Positions 20,195-32,806 of a stretch of DNA of 64,000 nt are shown in pieces. Within the stretch, counting starts at the first letter, position 1. Every line of letters begins with the position of its first letter. The position numbers were made by a program, and so were the translations under genes. Under the pieces are notes generated by a model, which was given only the letters and a program-made list of their open reading frames with translations, was not told the origin of the DNA and searched no databases. Where the stretch lies: assembly GCA_039545295.1 (NCBI GenBank), contig BCIK01000028.1, positions 102,760-166,759 on the forward strand, read 5' to 3'. This DNA comes from Udeniomyces pyricola. Taxonomy: Eukaryota > Basidiomycota > Tremellomycetes > Cystofilobasidiales > Mrakiaceae.

Positions 20195-22854
20195 TTAAAC
20201 GGTGTATCGGAACCCGACAGTCTGGATATCATGAAAGAAAGAAATGAGAACAACAGGCATCTGTCAGCTACTGGCCACAACCACCACCAAGAGAAACTAT
20301 AGAATTCCCTTGGATGTCATGAGACAACGTATGTCTTTTCGATGGACTGACCTTGTCGTAATGTTCTTTGCAATCCGCAGGAGGAACTTCGGGTCGTCCA
20401 CCTTCGGCTTTGTCCCGGCGTCGGTTCTCGAGGCGGTAGTACGCTGACATGCCAAGAGACGAAATCACACCGAAAAGGGCCAGGGCAACGTTGACGGAGA
20501 AGCCCTTAGTCCATCTAGGACCTTCAGTCGCGGGGAAGCTGACCAACACACACCGAAGAAGAGAAGAATAAGAAAAGAGTGAAGAGAGGGAAGGCAGAGG
20601 TCAGTCCAATGGCCAGATTCCTGCCAATCGCTTCTGACCTCGAGTTTAACTACGTACACAAAGGTAGCGGCTATGCTCAACATCTGACCAAGTGCGTTGA
20701 GACTACCCAAGGCAGCTGCTCTACTGGATTCGCTGTAAGCCGTGTTGTTACCCGTCCAAGACATGACGAGTGGGATGACTGGGTACGTCGCCATAACGAC
20801 GAGGAAAGTCGAGAAGTAGCGAACGTGTTGGTTGTGATGAACGAAGAGAAGGATGAGCCAACCGACAGTGGAGATGGAAAAGCTTTTAGCAGAGCAAAGA
20901 AAAATCGACCCATTAAGTTTAGTATATTACGTCTTGGGAAGAAAAATGAAGTTGACCGGGGAGCGAAAAGTCGAGTGGACCCACCAAATGGCGACGTAGA
21001 TACCACGAGACTTGGCTCGGTCCGAAAGAGTCGTGATACCGAGCATGAAGACAAGAGCGACAGCATAAGGAGGTACGGTGTAGAGCTGAGCTTCAGACGC
21101 CGAGTATCCGAGAGACTTGATGATCGTCGGCAAGAAACCGGAAACGGACGAGAGCGCAAAGTTCATACACGAGTACGTGCACTGGAAGAGAGTTGTTGAC
21201 ATTGTTGGGACATCATCAGCAAGAGTCCATGAAGTGGACACGTGTATTCAGAGCCAGAAAGAAGGAAGAAAGTACATAGAGAGAAACCAGGAGGCGAGAT
21301 GAAATATACTCACGGCGGTGATGAGGTTCTTCCAGTCAAAGAGGGCGTATCGAACGGCCTTCCAATCGAGACCCTCATTCTTTTCGTTGAGTCCATCTCG
21401 ATCCATACGGGCGAAAATGATGGCGCGCTCGTCTTCGGTGAGGTACTTGCTCGTCGCCGGTCGGCTCGGCAGGAAGAGGAAGACGACGATCGCCAGGACA
21501 AAGGAGGGGATACCCTCGATGAGGAAGAGAACACGCCATTTCGCCAGGGGGGTTGACATGTGGCTGACGCCAAAGGCCAAGAGACCTCCGAAGGCACCGC
21601 TACATTGAGGAGGGGGAGAGGGAGGGGGAGGGAGGATGAGGTCAAGGAATTAGAAGAGTTCAGGAATCGTCATGCAAAGGAAGAGATCGAAACTCACGCA
21701 AGAACACCGCATCCGATGAACAATCCGATCCTCTTGCCGATCTCGTTCTTTCGGTACCAAAGGGAATAGTGGAAGGCGACGGCTATTCATGGGAAAACAA
21801 GAGATAATGAACGCAAGGACAGAAATCACAAAGGTCAGTGCTGCCTTTTCACAAGATCTTATTATTCGGTTGTTTTGGAACCCACCTTGACCGAACAGGG
21901 CTTCGCCCAAGCCAATGAACAACCTGCAGACGACGATCGAAGCGAAGCTAGTTGCTCCGGCCATGCAACTCGCAGAGACACTCCAGATGAGGCATCCGAG
22001 GGCGATAGACGTCGATGGCGAGGTCGCTTTGGCAAGCAGCGTTCCGGGAATTGAGAAGACAATGTATGTGATCTATCAAAGAGAAGACAGTATCGGCCGC
22101 TCAGCAAGACTTGTCGATGCGGTGACGATTTCAAGATCAATGTGTGGCACTCACGAAAAAAGCCATAAGGCCTATGGAGTAGTGAACGTCTGACGTCCCT
22201 ATGACCGTCTTGAGCCCAAGCAGTTTGCTGTTTCCAAAGTTCTGTAATGAGACACAGGTTTGGAAAGTGATAGAGCGGAGATTAGCATGATGCAACGCGA
22301 AAAGTGGAATCGAGAGGGAAGATGAACGTACGCCTCGATCGAGATAAGCACTAAATAGTAATAAAATAAGGTCAACAAATGTCAGAGTCTGCTGTCCCAC
22401 ACTTGTAACGGTTGCCCGTAGAGAGATGAGGTAAATGACACTAACGAGAGGCTATCGACAGAAGAGCGATCCAAGAGCATAGATTGAGAATGATCAAGTA
22501 GCATCATCAGCATGTGCATTCCTCTATTAATAATCAAATACCCACTCATGGAACGCACTATAGCAGAGCCGTCAAGGGCAAGATGATCATATCAAGCTAA
22601 AAACCATGAAGTGTATGGAAGTCGATCGAATCAGTTAGGCGTCCACAACGCGAAGCTCCAAGGGAAAAAAGCAGAAGAAGAAAGCGACGAACCTTTCTGA
22701 TAATTCGTTTCTCCTCCTTGAGTTCATGCTCGGTGAGCTCGACCTGGGGCATACGAGCGTGCTCGACATGAGAAGCCTCCATCTTCTCATTGAAGTGAGA
22801 CTCTTCCGTCATGGCTCGGTGGAGGTCAGGCATGGCGGCCTTTTCTTGAGACAT
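20195..22854 (-). CDS. MFS transporter, anion:cation symporter (allantoate permease-like) family
   Basis: Twelve-helix plasma-membrane permease of the fungal ACS family, whose members import organic anions such as nicotinate, allantoate or biotin precursors; the substrate cannot be read from sequence. Exons on the minus strand: 22693-22854, 22559-22596, 22446-22451, 22332-22350, 22155-22241, 21886-22072, 21698-21782, 21314-21599, 20985-21181, 20658-20882, 20352-20538, 20195-20221; 1,506 nt, 501 aa. A hydrophilic N-terminus of about 55 residues leads to helix 1 with AYLDRGNFGNSK, then LFIGLGEALF, FHYSLWYRKNEIGKRIG, WRVLFLIEGIPS, FLPTIIKSLGYS, NNTAYSESSRAAALGS, EGPRW, a basic YYRLENRRRDK loop and the C-terminal GFRYTV. 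The third exon is 6 nt (gttagt donor); it is needed to give the Tyr-Leu-Ser-Ala-Tyr-Leu-Asp-Arg end of helix 1. The last exon is 27 nt. Confidence 0.93.
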
Positions 22855-25374
22855 GTTGATAATGCGGGGTAACGGGACGGGTAGTAGTAATTGACGAGAA
22901 GGGAAGTTTGACAAGAGGGGTGCTAGTACTGAAGAGACGACAGATGGAAGGGATAGTTATGATTTGTTTGTCGGGGATGGTGGAGGATGGGGAGGATCGT
23001 AAAGGCAAGGATCTGATAGGTTTTCTGCAGTTCATGAGAAGAGAAAGGAACAAAATGGGTCGCGGAGGTCGGGCCGAGCTATTTTTGGCTCTTGCATCCT
23101 GCTGGCCTCCTTCCCCAGTTTTTGCCGAACAACAGCGATAACTAGGTCTGGAGATTGCGGGGGAGATTTCCGGTATGGCAGTCAGCTAGCGCTGAGCGCT
23201 GAGGTCCGAGAGATCCGAGGCCCGGGGCCCGAGCAAGGCAGAGGGAAAGGCCTAAGGGAGAGAAAAGAGAGTCAGTTCGAAGAGCAAAGTGTCAGAACTC
23301 CGGTCAGAGCGGATCTCTGCAGATTGTGCATTGATGATTAGCTGCATGAATCTCGACCTTTCCCGTTCTCGCAGTACAGTTTTTCTTTGTTCAAGCTGAA
23401 GTGTGTCAACATGTTGTACTGTGAGTTATGCTGCCTCCATCTGTAGAAGAGTTGCAATGATATGGCCGTGTATCGCGAGATGGATTAGATGATCATCGTG
23501 AGCCCACCCTTAGACATATATTCACGAACGATGTCGTCGGTGAATCTATAAATACACCCCCCCCCGCAGCAAGATCACTGCTATGACCAACAAACGGATC
23601 GACCAACGTACTACGGCCGCGATGGTGCCGCTAAAGCGCCGAACGTGGCCAACGTGTCACACCTGTAGCCTGCAAGCCGGCCTCGCTCCATCAGCTTGAT
23701 GTACTGATGTACTGACCAATATTGAATAGGTCCGCATGCAAATCGATCATCAATTGATGGCGGAAGAAATAGTTCTGGGCCTAGCTACTGCAGGTCTGTG
23801 TACCAAATTAGTCGGAGCTCGAAGCTGCGAAGCGGGTGCGCCGCCGGTCATGCATTCAAGTAAACCAATCTTCATGATCGATGCATAATCACCGGGACTG
23901 ATTGGTTCCGACTATGCCTCTAAGCTGGTGTGTGTGGAGTACGTCAAGTCTCCGAAGAAATCCATAGAATTCCAGACGGACCGGTGTACATGGTGATGTG
24001 CTGTGTACGTGGATCATTCGCATGCGCACTCGATTTTACCATATTGCGAGGATGATCCATCGATAACCGTTGCAGACCGTTATTTTCCTCGCCGCGTAAT
24101 CAAACAACGTCAGCGAGCCTCGGACACGTATAGTTGCTTACAGCAAGGTACTGTGTCACGACTCCAAAGATTGCATGCGCAGATTATGATCATCTGCGAT
24201 TGAATTCAACCCAGGCACCCGCTGGTGAACGGCATATAACGTCAAACTAGAAAGAGTGCGGAAGGATGTCGCACCTGTAGCCTCCAGACAGCGACGCGGA
24301 CCTTGGCCAGCAGAGATAAGGACAGTAGTAGGGACAATGATGGGAAAAGTAGAGATAAACGTCGAGGCCGGTCGCGAGTCTGGTACGATCATCATCGATG
24401 GATGGTAGAAAGAAAGAGGCTGCTCTGTCGAGGGCCCACTGGTCGTCGTCGAGGTGTGTACGTGACATGCGTCGGACCAGCAGGGAAACAAGGGAAAGCG
24501 AGACAGAGGTGCAGATGATGATTATCGCTCGGGTCGTTGTTCAGATCCGACAGCCAAGGGGAGAAGGCTGAGGATGCTTCTACAAGAGCTGGATGTATAC
24601 GGATGGAAAGGAATGGCGGGAGGATGATTATAACGCATGGGNGNGGNGNGGGGGGGGGGGGGGGGGGGGCAGATGTTCGGTGCAGATCATGCGTTGGCAT
24701 CAAGGTCAAAGGCCATCTCGAGAGACCCAACGTACACATGGTCAACGGATAACGGAGAGTGAAAAGGACTGGCAGGATGTGGTGATATCGACAGATCCAT
24801 GTGATAATCGAGCCAGGTTGGTTGATTCAAGCTCAGACAGGTGACTGCCTGTGTATGACGACGTCAGCGCATACGCCCAAGGGTCTAGCCGAGTTGGGTG
24901 AGCATGCGCTGAATCAGTGGCAGACGATCGGCATGACTAGCTAGGTCGATGGATAGAAGGACATGGTCCGGTTGGTCCAGAGTGAGCGAGATGTGAGACA
25001 GCTGGGAGGATGTGTGTAGGCTGTAGACATGTTATAGACAGCGCGTGTTTACTGGATAATGGACGATGGGCGCGAGGCTTCGTTTCTTTTAGTAGGCTAA
25101 TCGAACTTGGGTCGCTCAGGGACAAGCGCGATAAGCTACGATCAGCGGCTCATGATTCGGGCCTTTCTATCTTGCTCGATTATACAATCACTGAAGCTGT
25201 CGCTTGCCAACGCTTGCGTTCCCTTTGCTCGCCAATCATCCCCCTCCCCCTTGATTCCCCTCCAGCCTGTATCTGCACCCCCCATCATTAGCAGTGCCTC
25301 CGTTCGATCAGAGGCCATCATCCTCTGCACACCCCTTCCCTCATCTCACCCCTCTCTAACCTGCCTTAGGCACC
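22855..25374. other. 2.5 kb divergent intergenic region
   Basis: Lies between the divergent MFS and glycosyltransferase starts and must hold both promoters. It contains a C run at about 23560-23569, a TATAAAT-like box near 23548, and an unresolved G tract at 24641-24669. No frame has a family signature or coherent exon series, and I found no tRNA-like internal promoter pair. Confidence 0.5.
24641..24669. repeat. Poly-G tract with ambiguous bases
   Basis: A run of G broken by N at 24642, 24644, 24647 and 24649. Its true length is uncertain, because homopolymers of this kind are commonly misread. The six bases after position 24669 return to normal complexity. Confidence 0.9.
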
Positions 25375-28300
25375 ATGTCACACCTCTTTGGCCGTTCGCC
25401 CAACGGCTACCACAAAGCCAGACGGTCCCCTTTGCCCTCCCATCACAAGTCATCTTCCTCTTCCTCCTCTGCCTACACTGAGAAGCTTCATCACCTCGAC
25501 GCCTCGTACGGGTCTTCATCCCCCCTCTCCTCGCACTACTCCTCTACCGATGGCCAACCGAGCTACGGCGCTTGGACGACGGTCTTTGTCCCCCTTCCCT
25601 TCTCGCGACCGGCACGTAAAGTGCGCCTCTCATTGCCCATCCCAACCCGGCTCTCGCGTCGCATCAACGGGCGATCGCTCCTGCTGCTCGTACTTGCAGC
25701 ATTTGGACTTCTCATCTGGCTCATGGGTCGCGGTCGAGGGAAACGACTGAGTGATGGAGGCGATAGCGGCGGTGGTTGGCAGAACCCCTTCAACCCGGGC
25801 ACGCTAGTCTTTACCAAGGAGGAGGTCAGAAGCGTCTGGGAGTGGGAGGTTATGAGCGGTCATTGGCCGAGTACGCGCAAGGGTGAGTGCTGCTTTTTTG
25901 TATTGCTCTGCTACTGAAGATAATGCTACAACCAAATCCAACGAGGTCGATCGACAGGGGACCCGAGTCGTTGCGAGAAAGCGTAGAAACGCCATCCTTA
26001 CCCCGCAAGCGCGAGTCTGGGCACGTCGCGAGCTTCGCATTTAATCTTGTCCTAGTCGACTGTGCATCTCTCGCGTTGCTTCACAAGGCTCATCTACTGG
26101 CGAACCAAATCCTTTCTCGAGGCGACGATGGTGCAAGTGGCTTTGAGTGGCACAAACAAGCCATCTGAATGACGGCTGATCCCTTTGACTTCATCTCTCT
26201 GCTCGAACTGTATTGCCCTTTCGTCCTTTGTTCTGTCTGGTCCCCCTCCGCCCATCTCCTTCTCCCATCCTCCCGTCTTCGTCTGCCCATCGTCTCCATC
26301 AGTCCCTCAATCTAACCTCGCTCCCGGATACCTCAACCCATCGGTGCCATCGTACCTCCTTCCTCCTCCCCCAACGTCCCCATCTTCCTCGCAGCAAGAC
26401 GCGCCTGTGGTCGCCTATCTTTCCGGATCGGGTCCCGTCCGAACGTATGCCAACCTGTCGATACCAGAAGACCCGAGAGAAGACATGGCGTGGGGTTTCC
26501 CGAAGCGACCGCTGCCAGGCAGTGCGGCCGACTTGGATATGTTGCTGCAAGAATGTGATTTCGGTAAAGGAATGGTGAGTGTGGCTTGTGGTCTAACAGT
26601 GGATCAGTCGTAGGCACAAATCGTGCGGATGAGCGCCGAATGACAGAGAAGCAGCTCAGAACAGGAGATGATGAGGTTGATCAAGAGGACGCGTCGCATA
26701 TACGCGTGCGGGGGAAGCACGGGTTGCCTTCATCACGAGGCAACGACGTAGTCAGTGACGTGTCATGATGCTGACCTTTAACTACTATATCCTTTTTCAT
26801 CCTCTTGTCCTATCTCTACTTTTCGTCCCCCCCTCCCTTCATCATTTGACACCGCTGTCTTTCACCCTCCCAGCTTGTTCGGGATTGCCTCGAAGTCCTT
26901 CGAGTAGGTGGTGGACTTGACAACAACCGTCGGTCGCGTCGAGGCGACCTTGCCCCTTGGTCCTATGTCTACACCGAGTCAGAGCCCGAATCGACACCAA
27001 AGGAAGTCGCTGAACGAGAGGCCGATCAGCGAGCTCAACTCGTCCTTCATCTTCAGCGATCCAAGTCTAAAACGGAGCCCGCCCCGGGCGAGAAGTGGAG
27101 CCTATCTTCGGAAAGCGAGCGAGAAGCGCTCGGTTCTGGAGAAGATAGACTTGAAGTCTCCAAACCTAAGCTGGTTCTTCCCGCTCCGTACCCAGCTCGA
27201 CCTCCAGCCACGACTTCTTCCGAGCCGTGCGATCCGAACCGACCGCGTCTCTTCCACATCTTTTGGGCTGGTCCTTTCACCGACAAGCCATACATGGCTA
27301 TCCTCTCGTTCCTCTACACTCAAAACCTCGGCCTTGACTTGACTCAATCTCAGTGGTCTCAGCCAACGAACCCGCCTGCGTGCCGACCTCAGTTCCTCGT
27401 TTGGATAAACCCCGGCCGAAGCGGCTCGATCCCGAACCCGTCGGCGAAACGGGACATGTACGAAGCCTTAGCGACCAACCCTTGGAGTGCTCCGTTCCTC
27501 CACACTCGATTCAAAGATGTCGTCAAGTTCAAAATGTGGAACACGACTGAGCAGCTTGACGGCGTGCCCGAGCTTCGAGCTCATTGGCGCAAGATGCCCA
27601 TCCTCAACTCGGCTGGTGACGTCCTTAACGTCAAGAAAGACGATGACGAGTCCGACGACGATGACGCCAAATCTACCTCGCAGACGACTTCGAATGAGGA
27701 AGATGACGACTCGCTCGTCGAGGGCATCGTCGCCGACCTCGTCCAGCAAGGAACCGAACGTAAGCTTTCGCCACCGAAAAAGGCTGCCAAGATTGATGCT
27801 GGTCTGTCTGAGGCGGATCAGAAGCTTGCAACGGTCCTCTCGGACATGGTCCGGTTCGTCCTTCTTCACCGGTTCGGCGGCATCTATCTCGACGCCGACA
27901 ACCTGCTTCTGCGCGACTGGGAGGAGCTTTGGAATTGGCGCGGCGCGTTTGCGTACCGGTGGTCGTGGCACGAGAAGTACAACACCGCCATTATCAAGAT
28001 GCACAAGGGCTCAGCACTCACCAAGTTCCTCTTCAAGACGGCCTTGGAGAACAAGATGGACTTCCACCCCATGACCATCTCACGCTACCTGGCCGACGCA
28101 GGCCTCGATCCGCTTCTCTTCCGACTACCCGATGCGCTCTTTGACTCGGCTTGGCTCAATATGGAAGGCTATCAACGCGATCGCCCACCGTTCCCTTACT
28201 TTTCCGAGTAAGTCCCTTTTAGTGCACCTGGAGAACGTGTGGGTTTGACGAGTTTTTCGATGCTGACTGTAGCGTGCCTTTACGTCCAACAACGTGCGCG

Positions 28301-28884
28301 ATCCGACCTTCTTCTTCTTTTTAGGTTCAAGAAATTCTTTGTCGGTGACAAGAATGCCATGGCTGAAGCCCAGGTTACTGGATTTGATGCCTTTTTCCGT
28401 GGTGCTTTTGGTTATCACTGGCACAACAACTGGTGAGTAGCGCCAATCCTTCAACTGGCTGCCTCACTTCCCGGTCATGACCACTATCGTCTGTTGAGCT
28501 AATCTCCATCACCTCCCATTATTGTCTAGGCTTCTTCCCTTTGACCCATCCCGCAACTTCCCCGATCTTGGCAACCGATTCCATCGAGGCGAGCGACTCA
28601 TCCGGGACGCTCAAGCCCTCGCCCGCTCTCCGACCTCCTCATCGAGTCCTGAATCTTTTTCTAGCGACACCACATCTGATGACGGCTCCGAGGACCGATT
28701 GGCGAGCTCCCAATCGCAAACGCCACCGTTTGAACCGCATCGAGCTGAAAAGAGCCCGTGGCTGGATCGATTGGAGGATGACGAGAGGGAGGTTGCGTGG
28801 GCTGCGGTGCTGAAGAGGACGTTTGAAGCGTACATCCGAGGGGAGAGACCCAACATGTACGGAGAGTGGCTCAAGTGGGAGTAG
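25375..28884 (+). CDS. Type II membrane glycosyltransferase with DXD motif (GT32-like)
   Basis: Probable Golgi sugar transferase. Exons: 25375-25882, 26303-26574, 26874-28207, 28325-28432, 28530-28884; 2,577 nt, 858 aa. The cytosolic tail is Ser-rich and basic, and a single anchor at about 101-117 (SLLLLVLAAFGLLIWLM) follows Arg-rich sequence, so the catalytic part is lumenal. The catalytic region starts with RLFHIFWAGPFTDKPYMA and contains VRFVLLHRFGGIYLDADNLL, the DXD nucleotide-sugar motif of the sugar-binding-region family, and later MTISRYLADAG and GYHWHNNW. An acidic insert of about 60 residues (DDDESDDDD, NEEDDDS) interrupts the fold just before the DXD helix. Donor sugar and acceptor cannot be told. 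The length is well above simple OCH1-type enzymes because of the stem, the insert and a Ser-rich C-terminal tail. Confidence 0.87.
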
Positions 28885-29816
28885 ACAGATGAGGGGCAGT
28901 GCGTAGTGCTTAAGTGTTGACGAGCCGAGAAGGAATAGTAGAGGGACACGGAGGCATGTGATAGATCCTCCGTTCGATGTTCGCATCCTTATGATTGTTT
29001 GACGTATGCCACGCCTTTTGTCTCCTCTCCCACCCACCGTTGATCCAAATCCACGTTCTCCGAGCCTGTTGCGGCCCTTTCACCCTTTTGCTTTCTCCCA
29101 ATTGACCTCCTCCTTCTGGTATCGTTCACTTTCTACGCCGTTGACGTCTTCCTCTTCCCCCTTCGCTAGCTTTCCTCGCCTCGATTTCTTCCCACTCCGC
29201 TGTTCAATCCTTCACGTCCCTGTTCATCTTTTGCCCCCTTCTCCCCTCCCCCCTTCCTTCCCTTCCTTCCTCCGTCCCCCATTTCCGACGTTGCATTTAT
29301 ACCTTCTCTCGTTTCCCCTCTCAATCCTTCCTCCTGCGCGCCTTCTTCTTTTTCTTCATGCTCTTCAACGCGGACGTTATTCCCTTTTCACGATTCGTGT
29401 CGCCCACTTCTGGCGTTTCCCACTTCAATACATCTACACATCCGTTCATCCCCGCCGACTGACGTTATATGACGTCGTCTTATAGGACCTTCATCTATTT
29501 CATCATTTTGCTCCTTTTCTTCTTTTCTTTTGAGGGTCCAAGGGAAAAGTGGTTAGCTGCCATCATGTGTTTTTTTTTTCCTTCCTCTTTTCTTTCATTT
29601 GTCACTTGAACTTCATTCTAGCCTGTTTTTTTCTTCTTCTTCTTCTTCTTTTTCGTTCGTCAATTGATGAGATCTGATTTGATCTAGAATCTGAGCTGTC
29701 GTCGCGCGACGCGTATTACTTTGCACGCCAATAATATAAAGCGCCAGATTCCCAAGCTGCCAGTTGGTGACTCTCGAAATTCGAAAGGCCAGACCCGTCC
29801 GATCCACATATCAGTC
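28885..29816. other. Intergenic, pyrimidine-rich
   Basis: About 930 bases, strongly C/T-rich on the plus strand from 29000 to 29660, as in strong fungal promoters and leaders. The long frame at 29006-29485 is a product of this composition. No gene is supported. Confidence 0.5.
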
Positions 29817-30967
29817 ATGTCCAACGCTAACATTTCTGCCTCATCCACTACCCGTACGCTTCCGGTGTTCCAACCCCTTCCTCGTCAAAATAAGCAGTAT
29901 CTTTTCAAGGAACCCTTTGGAAGACTGACATCAATATCGTGTCTCATAGCCCATCGCGCCGTTTTAGAGTATTAGTGCCACACTAACTAAGCTGCATCCT
30001 CTTCTTAATTCTCACATCTGATGATCAATCCCTCCCCCCAAACCATGCTTACATCTTATATGACCCTGCATCTAGATGACGCTCCCTCGCCCACGCTCGA
30101 TCTTTACGCCCTCTTGGCTCAGCCCAATACCTCGTCCGAGATCGAAGCCATGCTAGAGATGTTGAGGACGGAGTTCAAGTTGGAAAGCATCCCACATCCT
30201 CAGATTCAAACATACCGTGCGTCGAAACCCTCGATTTCCTTTGACTAATTCAATCTTCTCCTTGGAGAGGTTTTGATGCGGTGTGGGTAGTTGACCAAAG
30301 GGAGATACTCACCTATGTTACTTTCCTTTCCTCTTTATCCTATCTACGCGTTTCAACGGGACCCTCTTCTCGCTTTTCTATTTCTGCGCCTCCCCCCCCC
30401 CCCCGTTTATAACCTCACCCACCAGCTGATTTGACATACCACAACTACCCAGCGCTCGGTCTCTCTCTCGTTTACTCCACTCCAACCCAAACCCTTTCTC
30501 AAATCGATCTTCACAACCCACCGTCTCCTTCTTCCGGTGCCAACATGACTGCTTCGATGAAACCGGCCAATTCGAGTCCGAGCAAGTATACGCCTACGCC
30601 GGTATCTGTCTTGCCTCACGAGTTGGGACGAGGAACGACGGCGTTGGCGTTGTTGGAGGTGTTAGGGGAACCGGATAGGAAAGGTGGAGGGTTGGCTCAT
30701 ATGGGTAAGATGGGAGGTGGGGTTTGGTTGGAGTGGTCGGATGTTGATCAGGCGAGAAAGAGGACGGCGGCTGCTGCTGCTGCCAAGCAGAGTGAGGGTG
30801 GAGGAGCAGAGCAAAGTGAGGTGGAAGGAGGCGAGAAAGGGGTTGAGATTGGGAGAGGGTTGATGGTGGAGTTTGATGAGCGAGGAGCGGGGTGTTGGGA
30901 GAGAGAACGGTTGGGCGTGAGTGTTTGGAAGACGGCTATGATGTACTCTGGCGAGGGAGGCAAGTGA
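29817..30967 (+). CDS. Uncharacterised conserved fungal protein
   Basis: Exons: 29817-29853, 30076-30216, 30426-30967; 720 nt, 239 aa. The second and third exons are well supported by phase and by the continuous DLTYHNYPALGLSLVY block. The first exon is less certain, and an internal start at about 30060 is possible. Visible features are a Leu-rich helix (IEAMLEMLRTEFKL), the YPALGLSL and QIDLHNP strands, GEPDRKGGG, GVWLEW and a C-terminal GLMVEFDERGAGCWERERLGVSVW. The GEPDRKGGG ... WLEW pattern recalls hypothetical proteins widespread in fungi, but I know of no assigned function. An Ala-repeat and Gly/Glu-rich linker interrupts the C-terminal half. No signal peptide or membrane segment, so it is probably cytosolic. 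Confidence 0.72.
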
Positions 30968-31238
30968 TGGAAGAAGAAGAAAGATGTATATACCATAGGA
31001 TGAGACCGTCTATCTCTGGGACATGTTGAATGCATATCGAAAATTATATTGGGTATAAAAAAAAAAAAAACAGTTGGTGGCAGCAAGCCTGCTGGATTCT
31101 ATAATGCGTCGATCCGTTCAAGTGTCGGCTTCTTGCCCGAATCCAATCATCCAAGCTGACGTTTGCTATCATCGCCCACTAGCACCCTCCATCTCATCTC
31201 AACCCCCATCCACCATCTTCCGCTCTCCTTCCTTGACG

Positions 31239-32771
31239 ATGGAAAATACCATCAAACCCATCCTTGCTTATCTCGGTCCACCCGGAACTTATTCCCACCA
31301 GGTTCGACCGCCTTCCTTCCTTTTGAATCACCCAGTCTCTGCCTGTCGCGCTCTCTCTCTCTCTCTCTCTTACTACAGCAACAGCTCACTCTACGTCCCC
31401 AATCCAACACCCGTATCTCCATCGCCCCTACGGAACGTGGCTCGCTCCACATGACACACCCTTCCCTTTGTCGCTCTCGTGAATCGTGCACGTCTTTAGG
31501 CCGCCTATGACCGCTTTGGCACTACGGTCGATTACGCTCCTTGCCCGACTATCCAACGTCAGTCCAAATCAACTTCTCCTTTTCTTCCTCTCCTCTCCGT
31601 TCTATGCGACTACCAAACTTGGAGCGTGCACTAAGAAGGTGGTCGTTAAGTAAAGAGAGAGGTAGAGAATCATCACGATCTGTGTCTATAGTACTCACGC
31701 ATGCGTCCAGATGGCTGACGATTCATATATCCTTCGACTTTCATCCTGTTTCGTCGCGTCGTTTTCACCACCCATCCAACCCGTTCATCCGCATCCAAAA
31801 CCAACTCAACAAATTCCCAAACAAAATCTACATACAAAAAAACGTGTATAATTTAGACGTCTACGATTTCGTTCCTTCTCCCTCGACGAGTCTGAATGGA
31901 TCTTTGAACGCCGAAGCCCCCTTGTCTGCTGCTACGAGCGGTCAAGGCCGATGTCGCCCGACTCTCCACCTGCTGCCTTTTGAAAACTCCAAGAACGGCA
32001 TCGTCCTCGAGACGCTCGATCTCTTACTAGCCCATGGGCAGCTCAAACGTCCCAGCGAACCAACCGACCCGAATGGGGGTGATAAAGCAGGGTGGGGGAG
32101 AGATGAGAGGGTCGTGAGGGAGGAACTGAGGACGGAGGTGAAGCATTGTTTGGTACGATGGGGAGGAGAGAAAGGAGATCTTGTGTCAGCGTCTTCATCG
32201 TCTTCTTCGGAAAAGAAGGAAGAAGTGAAGTATGAAGGAAGCGAGGGATTAGAAGGGATCGAATGGGTCGCGAGTCATGAACAGGTCAGTGGATGATATT
32301 GGGGTTTTCTCCCCCTTCCTTTCTATGTGTCTTGGGCAACTCAAACGACCCTCGATGCAGGAATTTCAACTGTGACTTCGTACTGACTCTCTTTGTTCTC
32401 TTGGGCTCCCTATCTCTTTCATTTTCTTTTTTTTTTTTTTTAAATCTCCATATCGCCGCCATCTTCCATGTTTGCCTCACTTCGCACCCTTTTCCGACTC
32501 CATGGTTTCCTGAACGAAAGGCTCTAGCTCAATGCTCAACTTTTCTCTCGACGTATCTTCCCAAAGCCAAGCGGACTCCAACGTCGTCTACCGCACTCGC
32601 CGCAACTTCCCTCTTGCCTTCTAAACCCTCAAACCCTCCCCTATCGCCTCAACCCGAGATCGTCACGAATGGTACATCACCTACTTCCCTTCTCTTGCCT
32701 ACAGCAGGTGAGTTGAAAAATAAAAAACCCCCCCGTACCGCTCCTACAAACAAATACGTGTTCTGATATGT

Positions 32772-32806
<35 letters not shown>

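Noticed and set aside
20579..21199. 206-residue plus-strand frame
   Set aside because: Antisense to MFS exons 9-10; highly charged with no domain.
29006..29485. 159-residue Ser/Phe/Pro frame
   Set aside because: Arises from a C/T-rich promoter-like tract; no start context or motif.
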